DNA from: Frateuria aurantia DSM 6220
Lineage (GTDB): Bacteria > Pseudomonadota > Gammaproteobacteria > Xanthomonadales > Rhodanobacteraceae
Direction: 5' to 3'
Length of the DNA: 64,000 bases
NCBI RefSeq assembly: GCF_000242255.2
Contig: NC_017033.1
Span: forward strand, 1,984,001-2,048,000
Of the stretch, positions 31,286 through 40,150 are shown piece by piece. Both the position numbers and the translations under genes were made by a program. The notes beneath the pieces are model-generated. The model saw only the letters and a program-made list of their open reading frames with translations, searched no databases and was not told the origin of the DNA. Each line of letters starts with the position of its first letter. The stretch's first letter is position 1.

Positions 31286-33973
31286 ATGACTGAACCACGC
31301 CATACCCGCCTCTCCGGCCTGGAGCCGCTGGTCCTGACCCCCGACCTGCTGTTCGTCAATGTCGGGGAACGGACCAATGTCACCGGCTCGGCCCAGTTCC
31401 GCAAACTGATCAAGGAAGGTCGCTACGACGAGGCGGTAGAAGTCGCCAGGCAACAGGTGGCCAGCGGTGCACAGATCATCGACGTCAATATGGACGAAGG
31501 CCTGATCGATTCTGAGGCCGCGATGGTGCGGTTTCTGAATCTGATCGCCTCCGAACCGGATATTGCCCGGGTACCGGTGATGGTCGACTCCTCCAAATGG
31601 TCGGTGATCGAAGCAGGCCTGCGCTGCCTGCAGGGCAAGGGCGTGGTCAATTCGATCTCGCTGAAGGAAGGCGAGAGGGCGTTTCTCGAACACGCCCGCA
31701 AGGTGCGCCAATACGGCGCGGCCGTGGTCATCATGGCCTTCGACGAGAGCGGCCAGGCGGATACCTGTGCCCGCAAGATCGAGATCTGTTCGCGCGCCTA
31801 CCAGCTGCTGACCGAGCAGCTGGATTTCCCGCCGGAAGACATCATCTTCGATCCCAATATTTTCGCTGTCGCCACCGGCATCGAGGAACACGACAATTAC
31901 GCGGTCGACTTTATCGAGGCCACCCGCGAGCTGAAGCGGCGCTTTCCGGCCGTCCATATTTCCGGTGGCGTCTCCAATGTCTCGTTCTCGTTCCGCGGCA
32001 ACAACGCCGTGCGCGAGGCGATCCATTCGGTCTTTCTCTACCACGCGATTGCCGCCGGCATGGATATGGGCATCGTCAATGCCGGCGCGCTGGCGATCTA
32101 TGACGAACTGCCGGCTGATCTGCGTGAACGCGTCGAGGACGTGATACTCAACCGCCGTGCAGATGCGACCGAACGACTGCTGGAGATTGCCGAGCGCTTC
32201 CGGGCGAAGAAAGGCGAACCTGTCGTCGCCAATCTCGAATGGCGCGACAAGCCGGTGGGGGAACGGCTCAGCCACGCCCTGATCCACGGTATCGACCAGT
32301 ACGTGGTGGAGGATACCGAGGAGGCCCGCCAGCTCTCCAGCCGACCGCTGGATGTCATCGAAGGTCCGCTGATGGCCGGTATGAACGCCGTCGGCGATCT
32401 GTTCGGTGCCGGCAAGATGTTCCTGCCGCAGGTCGTCAAATCCGCCCGGGTGATGAAAAAGGCGGTCGCCCATCTGATCCCCTTTATCGAAGAGGAAAAG
32501 CGGCGTACCGGCGAAGCCGGCAAGAACAACGGCACCATCATCATGGCCACGGTCAAGGGGGATGTGCATGACATCGGCAAGAACATCGTCGGCGTCGTCC
32601 TGCGCTGCAACAACTTCGAGGTCATCGATCTGGGCGTGATGGTGCCGGCGCAGAAGATTCTGGATGCCGCCCGCGAGCACCAGGCCGACATCATCGGCCT
32701 GTCCGGCCTGATCACGCCCTCGCTGGAGGAAATGAGTCAGGTTGCGCGCGAGATGCAGCGCCAGGACTTTGCCATCCCGCTGATGATAGGCGGCGCCACC
32801 ACTTCGCGCGCGCATACGGCCCTCAAGATCGACCCGCATTACAAGGCCCCCACGGTCTGGGTCAAGGATGCTTCGCGCGCCGTCGGTGTAGCGCAGTCCC
32901 TGCTCAGCAGCGAACTGGTCGAGGAGTTCATGGCCAGAATCCGACGCGAATACGCCGATATCCGTGAACGGCACAAGGACCGCGGTCAGGGCCGCCAGCT
33001 GGTCAGCCTCGAGCATGCCCGCGGCCAGCGCTGGCAGGGCGACTGGGCCAACTGGCAGCCAGTATCGCCACGGCAGCCGGGCATCACCGTCTTCGATGAC
33101 TATGATCTGGCCGAATTGCGTGAATATATCGACTGGAGCCCGTTCTTCAATGCCTGGGAACTGGCCGGTCGCTATCCGGCCATTCTGACCGACGAGATCG
33201 TCGGGCAGCAGGCCAGCGACCTGTTCAAGGATGCCTGCCAGATGCTGGACCGCTTGATTGACGAGCGCTGGCTCAAGGCACGGGCGGTGATCGGCTTCTG
33301 GCCGGCCGGCAGCGACGGCGAGGATATTCTGGTCCGCGACTCGAGCGGCGAGCACCGTCTCCACCACCTGCGCCAACAGGTGGACAAACCGGTCGAGCGC
33401 CCGGATTTCTGTCTCTCCGACTTCATCGCCCCGGCCGTCGATGGTGAGCTTAGGGACTGGCTGGGCGGCTTTGCGGTCACCGCCGGTATCGGCATTGATG
33501 AGCATGTGGCCGCCTTTGAAGCGGCGCATGATGATTACTCCGCCATCATGCTCAAGGCGCTGGCCGATCGTCTGGCCGAAGCCCTGGCCGAGCGCATGCA
33601 TCAGCGGGTCCGCACCGAGTTCTGGGGCTATGAGCCTGCCGAGGCCCTGGACAACGCCAGCCTGATCGACGAAGCCTACAAGGGCATCCGGCCCGCGCCA
33701 GGTTATCCGGCCTGCCCCGACCATACCGAGAAAGGCAAGCTGTTCGAATTGCTGGGCGCCACCGAGCGCAGCGGCATCACTTTGACCGACAGCTACGCGA
33801 TGCTGCCCACCGCCGCCGTCTCCGGCTGGTACTTCGCCCATCCGGAGAGTCGTTATTTCGTGGTCGGCAAGATCAGCCGCGAGCAGGTGCTCGACTATGC
33901 CCGCCGCAAGCAATGGAGCGTGGAAACCTGTGAACGCTGGCTTGCGCCGAATCTGGACTACGACCCGGAATAA
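31286..33973 (+). CDS. metH: Cobalamin-dependent methionine synthase, folate/B12/activation modules (split MetH)
   Basis: The 895-residue second part of MetH. The pterin-binding barrel begins [19 protein letters not shown] and contains [12 protein letters not shown] and [23 protein letters not shown]. The B12 cap helices follow. The Rossmann B12 domain has [14 protein letters not shown], with the lower-axial His at residue 428. The C-terminal activation domain has the [12 protein letters not shown] motif that binds SAM. The ATG at 31286 was preferred; a GTG at 31259 is an alternative. The separate homocysteine module upstream completes the enzyme. Confidence 0.95.
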   Translation: MTEPRHTRLSGLEPLVLTPDLLFVNVGERTNVTGSAQFRKLIKEGRYDEAVEVARQQVASGAQIIDVNMDEGLIDSEAAMVRFLNLIASEPDIARVPVMVDSSKWSVIEAGLRCLQGKGVVNSISLKEGERAFLEHARKVRQYGAAVVIMAFDESGQADTCARKIEICSRAYQLLTEQLDFPPEDIIFDPNIFAVATGIEEHDNYAVDFIEATRELKRRFPAVHISGGVSNVSFSFRGNNAVREAIHSVFLYHAIAAGMDMGIVNAGALAIYDELPADLRERVEDVILNRRADATERLLEIAERFRAKKGEPVVANLEWRDKPVGERLSHALIHGIDQYVVEDTEEARQLSSRPLDVIEGPLMAGMNAVGDLFGAGKMFLPQVVKSARVMKKAVAHLIPFIEEEKRRTGEAGKNNGTIIMATVKGDVHDIGKNIVGVVLRCNNFEVIDLGVMVPAQKILDAAREHQADIIGLSGLITPSLEEMSQVAREMQRQDFAIPLMIGGATTSRAHTALKIDPHYKAPTVWVKDASRAVGVAQSLLSSELVEEFMARIRREYADIRERHKDRGQGRQLVSLEHARGQRWQGDWANWQPVSPRQPGITVFDDYDLAELREYIDWSPFFNAWELAGRYPAILTDEIVGQQASDLFKDACQMLDRLIDERWLKARAVIGFWPAGSDGEDILVRDSSGEHRLHHLRQQVDKPVERPDFCLSDFIAPAVDGELRDWLGGFAVTAGIGIDEHVAAFEAAHDDYSAIMLKALADRLAEALAERMHQRVRTEFWGYEPAEALDNASLIDEAYKGIRPAPGYPACPDHTEKGKLFELLGATERSGITLTDSYAMLPTAAVSGWYFAHPESRYFVVGKISREQVLDYARRKQWSVETCERWLAPNLDYDPE

Positions 33974-34031
33974 ACCCGTGGCTCACCGATGTCGACTCCG
34001 GACAGACCTGTCCGCGTCGGCAGGGCCCGCA

Positions 34032-34931
34032 TCAGTGCGCCGTCGCTTCCGGACGCACTCGCCCCCGATACTGTTCCAGCAAGGCCTCCAGCCGCGCCAC
34101 CGTATCCGCATCCGGTATCCCGGCGTAGTCGGCCGGCCGATAATGCATCTGGAAGGCTGCGACCACATCCCGGGTCGCCGAATCCAGCTCGCCACTGACC
34201 GGCACCGCGTAGCCGTAATCGGCCAGAGCCTGCTGCAGGAAACGGATATCGCCATGCCAGGGATGCTGGTGCCGGTACCATGCCACCGTGGCCGGGTCCG
34301 GCCAGGCACCGACGGCATACATGCGGTACAGCCACTCCCAGGGAAACAGCGGGCCGGGATCGACCTTGCGGCCAGGTGCGATATCGCTGTGACCGATCAC
34401 GCGATCCGGCGCAATCCGATAGCGCTGCACGATCTCGCGGGCCAGGTTGCCGACCGCCTGCATCTGCTGCGGAGTGAAGGGTGCCCATCGCCGCTGCTCC
34501 AGGGGAAGCCCGGCATCTTCGGGCGGATAGCCGATATTGACGATCTCGATGCCGATGCTGCCTGCATTGATCTGGGCCGAGCCCTGCCAGTGGCTGTTGC
34601 CGGCATGCCAGGCACGCTCGCTCTCGGGCACCAGCCGGAAAACCCGAAAACCGCCCTGCACCGGACTGTGCCCGGGCACCAGATAATGCGCCGAAACCTG
34701 GGCCTGCGGTGAAGTCAGCAGGTCCATCGAATGCGGCAGATCCCCGGCCGTGTAATGCAGGACCAGAAAACGCACTCTCGCATCGCGATTCGGACTCAGC
34801 ACGCTGTCATCGATCTGCAACACCTGGGCCGGCGGCGCGACCGATACCGCCGAGCCGGCCTGGGCGCATGGCCATGGCAGTACCAGCCAGCCGACCAGCA
34901 GTGGCCATCGGACACGCCAGCGGCGACTCAC
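34032..34931 (-). CDS. Exported N-acetylmuramoyl-L-alanine amidase with peptidoglycan-binding domain
   Basis: A cell-wall amidase of the AmpD/AmiD (Amidase_2) family with 299 residues. The GTG at 34931 overlaps the stop of the upstream LAB_N gene (GTGA), which decides the start. An N-terminal signal RRWRVRWPLLVGWLVLPWPCAQA follows. The catalytic fold has FLVLHYTAGD (zinc His), SAHYLV, RAWHAGNSHWQG, NAGSIGIEIVN and IGHSDIAPGRKVDPGPLFPW (second His and Asp region). A C-terminal PG_binding_1 domain covers about 210-290. The architecture matches E. coli AmiD. Its job is probably peptidoglycan turnover in the periplasm. Confidence 0.93.
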   Translation of the reverse strand: MSRRWRVRWPLLVGWLVLPWPCAQAGSAVSVAPPAQVLQIDDSVLSPNRDARVRFLVLHYTAGDLPHSMDLLTSPQAQVSAHYLVPGHSPVQGGFRVFRLVPESERAWHAGNSHWQGSAQINAGSIGIEIVNIGYPPEDAGLPLEQRRWAPFTPQQMQAVGNLAREIVQRYRIAPDRVIGHSDIAPGRKVDPGPLFPWEWLYRMYAVGAWPDPATVAWYRHQHPWHGDIRFLQQALADYGYAVPVSGELDSATRDVVAAFQMHYRPADYAGIPDADTVARLEALLEQYRGRVRPEATAH

Positions 34932-35275
34932 AGGTCCTCTTCCCGAAGTTCGCGTCGCAGCAGCCGCTGCCGCTTCAACTCCACGCTCAGATTGTAGACG
35001 GCGACGAAAGTGGGAAAGAAATTGGCAATGATGCCGACCGAATCGTTCTTGCCGAAAATGAAATAGGCCAGCTGCAGCGTGCTGCCGAAGACGGAAAGCC
35101 ACCAGAACGAAATCGGCATCACCACCCGTTTCAACCGTCGGGTGTAGTACATCTGCACCAGCCAGCGACTGGTAAACATCAGCGCACCGCAAAAACCGAT
35201 CAGCTTCCACATCGTGAACTGGAAGTGATGCGCGGAGGCCACCACCTGTGGCAGATTCTGGGTATTGGGCAACAT
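34928..35275 (-). CDS. LAB_N-domain membrane protein (lipid-A-disaccharide synthase N-terminal domain)
   Basis: A small membrane protein of about 115 residues with the LAB_N domain: MWKLIGFCGALMFTSRWLVQMYYTRRLKRVVMPISFWWLSVFGSTLQLAYFIFGKNDSVGIIANFFPTFVAVYNL, read in overlapping segments. Three hydrophobic segments are visible. Stand-alone members often accompany glycolipid and lipid A related genes, but the function of these small proteins is not established. Several starts are possible (35314, 35281, 35275) and none has a good ribosome site. It overlaps the amidase start by 4 bases. Confidence 0.82.
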   Translation of the reverse strand: MLPNTQNLPQVVASAHHFQFTMWKLIGFCGALMFTSRWLVQMYYTRRLKRVVMPISFWWLSVFGSTLQLAYFIFGKNDSVGIIANFFPTFVAVYNLSVELKRQRLLRRELREEDL

Positions 35276-35379
35276 GGGCATCGGCCGGTCTGGAAGGCAT
35301 CCGACGCTTCGCAAACGAGCGTGGACAGCCCGGTATTCTAGTCCTCCTCCCCGGATTTTGGGAGTTTCGAAAAAAAAGC

Positions 35380-35408
35380 TTGACTCGCTCCAGGAGCATC
35401 CCTAATAT
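35380..35408 (+). promoter_or_regulatory. Promoter of the tRNA-Val pair
   Basis: TTGACT at 35380-35385, 17 bases, TAATAT at 35403-35408. This near-consensus promoter ends 14 bases before the first tRNA, as expected for a stable-RNA operon. A run of A lies just upstream at 35370-35377. Confidence 0.8.
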
Positions 35409-35422
35409 CCTCCTTCCTCGGC

Positions 35423-35497
35423 GGGCGGTTAGCTCAGCGGTAGAGCACTGCCTTCACACGGCAGGTGTCACAAGTTCGATCCTTGTACCGCCCACCA
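35423..35497 (+). tRNA. tRNA-Val (CAC), copy 1
   Basis: A 75-base cloverleaf including the encoded CCA. The acceptor stem is GGGCGGT/ACCGCCC, the D arm begins AGCTCAGCGGTAGAGC, the anticodon stem CTGCC/GGCAG encloses loop TTCACAC with anticodon CAC, and the T arm contains GTTCGATCC. It reads valine GUG codons. Confidence 0.97.
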
Positions 35498-35525
35498 CAC
35501 GATTTTCACCTTACAGGTGCCCGGC

Positions 35526-35600
35526 GGGCGGTTAGCTCAGCGGTAGAGCACTGCCTTCACACGGCAGGTGTCACAAGTTCGATCCTTGTACCGCCCACCA
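35526..35600 (+). tRNA. tRNA-Val (CAC), copy 2
   Basis: Identical over its full length to copy 1, which starts 103 bases upstream, and including the 4 bases before it. It shares that promoter. The 28-base spacer has no separate promoter, so the pair is probably processed from one transcript. Confidence 0.97.
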
Positions 35601-35612
35601 ATCGATTGGATG

Positions 35613-35638
35613 AAAAGCCACCTTCGGGTGGTTTTTTT
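35613..35638 (+). terminator. Rho-independent terminator after tRNA-Val pair
   Basis: AAAAGCCACC pairs with GGTGGTTTTT (one G-T wobble) around a TTCG tetraloop and runs into seven T. It lies 13 bases after the second tRNA. Confidence 0.92.
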
Positions 35639-36549
35639 GTGCCTGATCCAAGCCCGGAGACTACGCTTGCCAGGGTGAAAAGCAGGCATTCGCCCAAGTC
35701 GATACCTGTCCGATCCGGACACCGTTCGCCGCACGATACCGCTCTCGACCATCATCGCCTGACCACTGCACCCATTCATTTCGGACATGGATTGATCCAC
35801 GACCTGCATCAATGATTGCAGCGCAACATGGCCGGCGACAGCTCATGCGATGTCGATCTCCCGCGCAAAACCGGCATCGCCTGCCGGAAGGCTGGCCGTC
35901 AGGCTCCGGAGCGACGCCCAGTCGTGCTGCTGCGCGTCATCAAGCGACACGGCCTGCAAGATTTTGCGCGGATGGACAAGCCCTCAACCAGGTCTAGAAT
36001 CCAGACATATGACCTGCCGGACACCGACATATGACGTCGATATCCGGCCGCCATGCGGCGAGATCCCCATCCACAGACCTGCGGACAAGGCATCATGACG
36101 ACCAGCCCCAGCGAATCGCAGCATCCCGCCGGCAGGCCGCGATGCCAGATGACCTCTGATGCAATCATGCATTCCACCAGAGCTGCGCCATTCCGTGGCC
36201 CGGCATCACTCCTCCGCCGGCCCAGGCGGGATGATCGGTCGTCAAGGAAAGCCTGATGTCATTCAGACTGACGTCGCTCAACTTCATGTCATACAGCTCC
36301 AGATCCTCAGGCCATGGCCATCGGCCGGACCGGACCCGCAAGTCGCCACCCGCTCACACGGATCGACGGCCCCGTGCCCGCAAGGACCATCGCCGACACG
36401 GGCCGCCCTGAGCCGGCCAAGGACAGTTGCCGGCTTGGCGTGGCTTCACTGAGCGCCCCAAGCCACTCCCATTGCATATTGCCATCAGGCTTGCCTGCCA
36501 TACCTGCAAAGGTGTGACGGCAGCGGCACGCCTGAAAACGTGAGGCTGC
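35639..36549. other. Gene-poor 0.9-kb stretch downstream of the tRNA genes
   Basis: No intact gene is supported. Many short frames exist, but none has a recognisable domain. A CATATG-rich patch at 36003-36035 contains ACATATGACCTGCCGG and a near copy, ACATATGACGTCGAT. A possible minus-strand pseudogene occupies 36165-36501. The stretch sits between a tRNA array and an accessory-looking metabolic cassette, so it may be the edge of an old insertion. Confidence 0.5.
36165..36501 (-). pseudogene. Possible frameshifted coding remnant, function unknown
   Basis: Two overlapping minus-strand frames read like parts of one protein. 36501-36307 gives MAGKPDGNMQWEWLGALSEA and onward to TGPSIRVSGW. 36353-36165 gives GGDLRVRSGRWPWPEDLELY and onward to LSLTTDHPAWAGGGVMPGHG, ending QLWWNA and a stop. 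A single frameshift in 36307-36353 would join them. The alternating strand-like composition suggests a real protein, but I do not recognise the family. The alternative is that both frames are chance openings in GC-rich DNA. Confidence 0.3.
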
Positions 36550-37707
36550 ATGAAAATTACCAGGCTGGATGTCATACGCCTCGCCCTGCCTTTTCAGGCG
36601 GAGCGTGAGTCAAACCAGGACTCGCCATCAATGTCGGCCTACAACGCCGCCTCGCCCCAACTCAAACGGATGGAAACCCTGTTGGTACGGCTGACCACCG
36701 ACGAGGGCCTGCAGGGTTGGGGCGAAGCCTTCGGACATCTCGTCAATCCGGCCAGCCAGGCGGCACTGGGCGGACTGGTCGGGCAGCTGTTTCTTGGCGC
36801 CCGGGTCGGTGCCGATCCGGCGAGCTTCGCGGCCTCGCGTCTGGCGGCCGAACAGGCCCTGCACGCCTTCGGACGCACCGGCCCAGTGGTTTACGCCTTG
36901 TCGGCTATCGATACCGCCTTGTGGGACCTGTCTGCTCAGATCGCCGGCCAGCCGCTTTATCGCCACCTGGGTGGTCGTCGCGACCGGATCGAGGCTTACG
37001 CCAGCCTGGTCAGCTACGGCAATCGGCCAGCCGAAGTTGCCCGTCAGGTACAACGCGCCCAGGCGGCCGGATATCGTCGCATCAAGCTGCATGAAACCGA
37101 ATATCCGGCGATATCCGCGGCCCGCCAGGCCTTGCCTGCGGACATCGGCCTGATGGTGGACGTCAACTGCCCGTGGAATCTTGCCGAAGCCGAAACCCGC
37201 ATCCGCGGCTGCCGGGACTTGCAATTGGGCTGGATCGAGGAGCCGCTGTGGCCGCCCGATGACATCGACGGACTGGCCTCGCTGCGACGACGCGGCACAC
37301 CCATCGCGGCCGGTGAAAACGTTTCCGGCGTGGAAGCCTTCCGTCAGCATTTCCAGCAGGGTGCGATCGATGTAGCCCAGCCCAGCGTGGCCAAGATCGG
37401 AGGCATCAGCGCCATGCGCGAGGTATTCGCCATGGCCGCACGGCACGGTGTACAGGTCATGCCGCACTGCTTCTACTACGGCGCAGGCATGCTTGCCACC
37501 GCCCATCTGGCCGCCTCCTTGCCGGCCCCGGCTGCACTGGAAGTGCCGTTCCTGCAATGGCCGAGGCCACTGTACCCCGATTTTCCGCGAGAGGCGGAAA
37601 TACGACTGCCGGACCAACCCGGCCTGGGCTGGGTCCCGGACCCCGGTGTCCTGAATGATTATCGCATCGACGGCTGCAGCCTGCGCCTTGATGGAGAGAA
37701 CGCATGA
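36550..37707 (+). CDS. Mandelate racemase/muconate lactonizing enzyme family protein
   Basis: An enolase-superfamily enzyme of 385 residues. An N-terminal capping domain (about 1-125) precedes a barrel with YRRIKLHET (catalytic lysine strand), MVDVNCPW (metal Asp), LGWIEEPLWP (metal Glu), PIAAGENVSG (metal Glu), AQPSVAKIGGISAMREV and VMPHCFYYGAGMLAT (His on the seventh strand). The substrate is probably a hydroxy- or sugar acid, given the ACS-type MFS carrier that overlaps its stop by 4 bases, but it is not determined. GAGG lies 5 bases before the ATG. Confidence 0.9.
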   Translation: MKITRLDVIRLALPFQAERESNQDSPSMSAYNAASPQLKRMETLLVRLTTDEGLQGWGEAFGHLVNPASQAALGGLVGQLFLGARVGADPASFAASRLAAEQALHAFGRTGPVVYALSAIDTALWDLSAQIAGQPLYRHLGGRRDRIEAYASLVSYGNRPAEVARQVQRAQAAGYRRIKLHETEYPAISAARQALPADIGLMVDVNCPWNLAEAETRIRGCRDLQLGWIEEPLWPPDDIDGLASLRRRGTPIAAGENVSGVEAFRQHFQQGAIDVAQPSVAKIGGISAMREVFAMAARHGVQVMPHCFYYGAGMLATAHLAASLPAPAALEVPFLQWPRPLYPDFPREAEIRLPDQPGLGWVPDPGVLNDYRIDGCSLRLDGENA

Positions 37708-38987
37708 CCCGTTATCGCTGGTTTGTCGCCGTACTGCTGTTTCTGGTCGGCATGCTGACTTATCTGGATCGCACCGCCTTGTCGGTGGTCGCTCCGATGA
37801 TCCGCAAGGAGTTCGGCTTCGGCGATGCCCAGATGGGCATCCTGTTCAGCGCTTTCTTTATCGGTTACTGCGTATTCTGCTTTATCGGCGGCTGGGCGGC
37901 TGACCGCTACGGCCCCCGCAAGGTTTTTGCCTGGGCCGTCGGCATCTGGTCACTGTTCTGCGGGGCGACCGCGGCGGCCACCAGCTTCAGCCACTTGCTG
38001 ATCCTGCGGATCATCTTCGGCACCGGTGAAGGCCCGATGGGCACCACCACCAACAAGGCCATCGCCAACTGGTTTCCACAAAGCGAGTCCGGCCGCGCCG
38101 TCGGCTTCACCAATGCCGGTCAACCCCTGGGCGCCGCCATCGCCGCCCCCATTGTCGGCCTGATAGCCCTGCACTATGGCTGGCGCATCTCCTTCGTGGT
38201 CATCGCCCTGATCGGCTTCGTCTGGCTGGCGCTGTGGCTGACCTGCTTCCGTGACCGACCGGCCGAACATCCCCGTGTCAATGCTGCCGAATCCAGATTC
38301 ATCGAATCCGGCCGCCCCAGCGCTCCTCTGGTAGATACCGCTGCAGGGCACCAGCCGCGCAGCATTCTGAAACTGATTTTCTCCGCACCGGTCCAGGGCG
38401 TGGCCGCCTCTTTCTTCTGCTTCAACTACGTGCTGTATTTCTTTCTGTCCTGGCTGCCCAGCTACCTGACCGATTACCAGCATCTGAACGTGCGCGACAT
38501 GAGCCTGGTCAGCATCCTGCCCTGGCTGGGCGCAGCCGCCGGATTTGTGCTGGGCGGCCTGTTGTCGGATCTGCTGTACCGGCTCAGCGGCAGCGCATTG
38601 TTCGCTCGCAAGTTCATCATCGTGATGGGACTCACCGTCGCCGCCCTGTGCGTGATGCTGACCGCCCGGGTTCACACCCTGTGGCCGGCCGTGACCCTGA
38701 TCGCCGTCGCCAGCCTGTTCGCCTTTATGACTCCTCAGGCATGCTGGAGCCTGCTGCAAGATATCGTGCCGGACAGCCATCTCGGCATCGCCGGTGGTTT
38801 CGTGCACTTTGTCGCCAATATCGCCGGCATCTTCTCGCCCAGCATCACCGGACTGCTGATCCAGTACGGTGGCGGCTACGGCTCGGCCTTCATCCTGACC
38901 AGCACCCTGGCGGCGACCGGCGTCGCCGCCGTCCTGCTGCTGGTACGAAGCACCGCCGTGCAATCACTGCAGGCCACCGCCCACTGA
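37704..38987 (+). CDS. MFS transporter, anion:cation symporter (ACS/phthalate permease) type
   Basis: An inner-membrane carrier of 427 residues with twelve predicted helices. The N-terminus FLVGMLTYLDRTALSVVAPMI, then FCFIGGWAADRYGPRKVFAW (MFS motif A) and GEGPMGTTTNKAIANWFPQSESGRAVGFTNAGQPLGAAIAAP, are typical of the glucarate/galactonate/phthalate group. The ATG overlaps the stop of the enolase-superfamily gene, so it should import that enzyme's substrate, an organic or sugar-acid anion (inference). Confidence 0.92.
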   Translation: MTRYRWFVAVLLFLVGMLTYLDRTALSVVAPMIRKEFGFGDAQMGILFSAFFIGYCVFCFIGGWAADRYGPRKVFAWAVGIWSLFCGATAAATSFSHLLILRIIFGTGEGPMGTTTNKAIANWFPQSESGRAVGFTNAGQPLGAAIAAPIVGLIALHYGWRISFVVIALIGFVWLALWLTCFRDRPAEHPRVNAAESRFIESGRPSAPLVDTAAGHQPRSILKLIFSAPVQGVAASFFCFNYVLYFFLSWLPSYLTDYQHLNVRDMSLVSILPWLGAAAGFVLGGLLSDLLYRLSGSALFARKFIIVMGLTVAALCVMLTARVHTLWPAVTLIAVASLFAFMTPQACWSLLQDIVPDSHLGIAGGFVHFVANIAGIFSPSITGLLIQYGGGYGSAFILTSTLAATGVAAVLLLVRSTAVQSLQATAH

Positions 38988-39048
38988 AACCATCTTTCCG
39001 CACGACCATCTGATGGCGGCCGTGCCCAGACCTTCAGGAACCGTCTTC

Positions 39049-40140
39049 ATGCGCCCCACCCCCTCTCACAGCCAGCCACCGCGGCGACGCTTCCTGCAGG
39101 GCAGTCTCGGTCTGGTCGCCCTCGGCCTGACCGGGCTGCGCCCTGGCCAAGCCGCGACCGCCACGATGACGACCGCAGGCTCGATACCCCCTGATGCCAC
39201 CCTGTTCAGACAATGGGTGGCCCAGCCCGGCATCAGCCGGGAATTGCGAGAGCTGCGTCAGCTGATCAGCGACTACTTCCAATCGGTGCCCGCCAGCGCC
39301 AGCATGGCGGAAAAGCGCCTGGCCCGGGCCAACCTCTACCTGCAGCATATTCCGTTGCCGAACGACCTGCGGTTCACCCCGGTCGAGCTGGCCGGCGTGC
39401 GCGGCGAATGGTCAGAGACCCCTGCCAGCGATCCGCATCGCGTTATGCTGTACTTGCATGGCGGCGGCTATGTGGTCGGCAGTGCCGAAGGATGGCGAGC
39501 GGTCGGCGCCGTGCTGGGGCGCACCGCGGGCATGCGAACCTTTTCCGTGGACTATCGCCTGGCCCCCGAGCACCCTTACCCAGCGGCGCTCGACGATGCG
39601 ATCGCCGCCTATCGCTGGCTGCTCGACTCAGGCATTCCTGCCGGCAAGATCGTCTTCGCGGGCGACTCGGCGGGCGGCGGCCTGGCCCTGGCCACCTTGC
39701 TCAAGGCCCGCGACCTGAAACTGCCGATGCCGGCGGCGGCGTTCGTGATGTCGCCCTGGACCGATATGACCATGAGCGGCTTCAGCATCGACCACCCCAC
39801 CAGCTTCGATCCGTTCAACCGCCGTCCGGCCCTGATCGGATCGGCCGCCAAGTATCTGGCCGGGCATTCCGATCGCGATCCGCTGGTCTCGCCGCTGTTC
39901 GCCGACCTGAGCGGCCTGCCGCCACTGCTGATCCAGGTCGGTGACGAGGAAGCCTATCGCGATGATGCCACCGGCCTCGCACGTCGTGCCGCCGACTTCG
40001 AGATCAAGGTGGAGCTGCAGACCTGGCCGCATGTCTTTCATGTCTGGCAGGCCTGGACACCGCAACTGCCCGAAGCACGTGAAGCCATGGCCAAGGCCGC
40101 GCATTTTCTGCGACAGGCGACGGACACAGGCAGCGACTGA
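39049..40140 (+). CDS. Tat-exported alpha/beta hydrolase (HSL/esterase family)
   Basis: A 363-residue esterase/lactonase-like protein. The N-terminus PPRRRFLQGSLGLVALGLTG is a twin-arginine signal, so the enzyme probably acts in the periplasm. Catalytic elements of the hormone-sensitive-lipase family are visible: the oxyanion HGGG at residues 137-140, GDSAGGG with Ser207, IQVGDEEAYRDDA (Asp) and WPHVFHVW (His). Lying behind the enolase-superfamily enzyme and carrier, it may hydrolyse an ester or lactone precursor of their substrate (inference). Confidence 0.9.
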   Translation: MRPTPSHSQPPRRRFLQGSLGLVALGLTGLRPGQAATATMTTAGSIPPDATLFRQWVAQPGISRELRELRQLISDYFQSVPASASMAEKRLARANLYLQHIPLPNDLRFTPVELAGVRGEWSETPASDPHRVMLYLHGGGYVVGSAEGWRAVGAVLGRTAGMRTFSVDYRLAPEHPYPAALDDAIAAYRWLLDSGIPAGKIVFAGDSAGGGLALATLLKARDLKLPMPAAAFVMSPWTDMTMSGFSIDHPTSFDPFNRRPALIGSAAKYLAGHSDRDPLVSPLFADLSGLPPLLIQVGDEEAYRDDATGLARRAADFEIKVELQTWPHVFHVWQAWTPQLPEAREAMAKAAHFLRQATDTGSD

Positions 40141-40150
40141 AGACACCGGC

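Noticed and set aside
35423-35600. Tandem repeat as a possible CRISPR or integration direct repeat
   Set aside because: The two repeat units are complete tRNA-Val genes with a normal promoter and terminator.
35812-36177. Several overlapping short open frames after the tRNA genes
   Set aside because: They are mutually overlapping on both strands, have no domains, and the translations look random.
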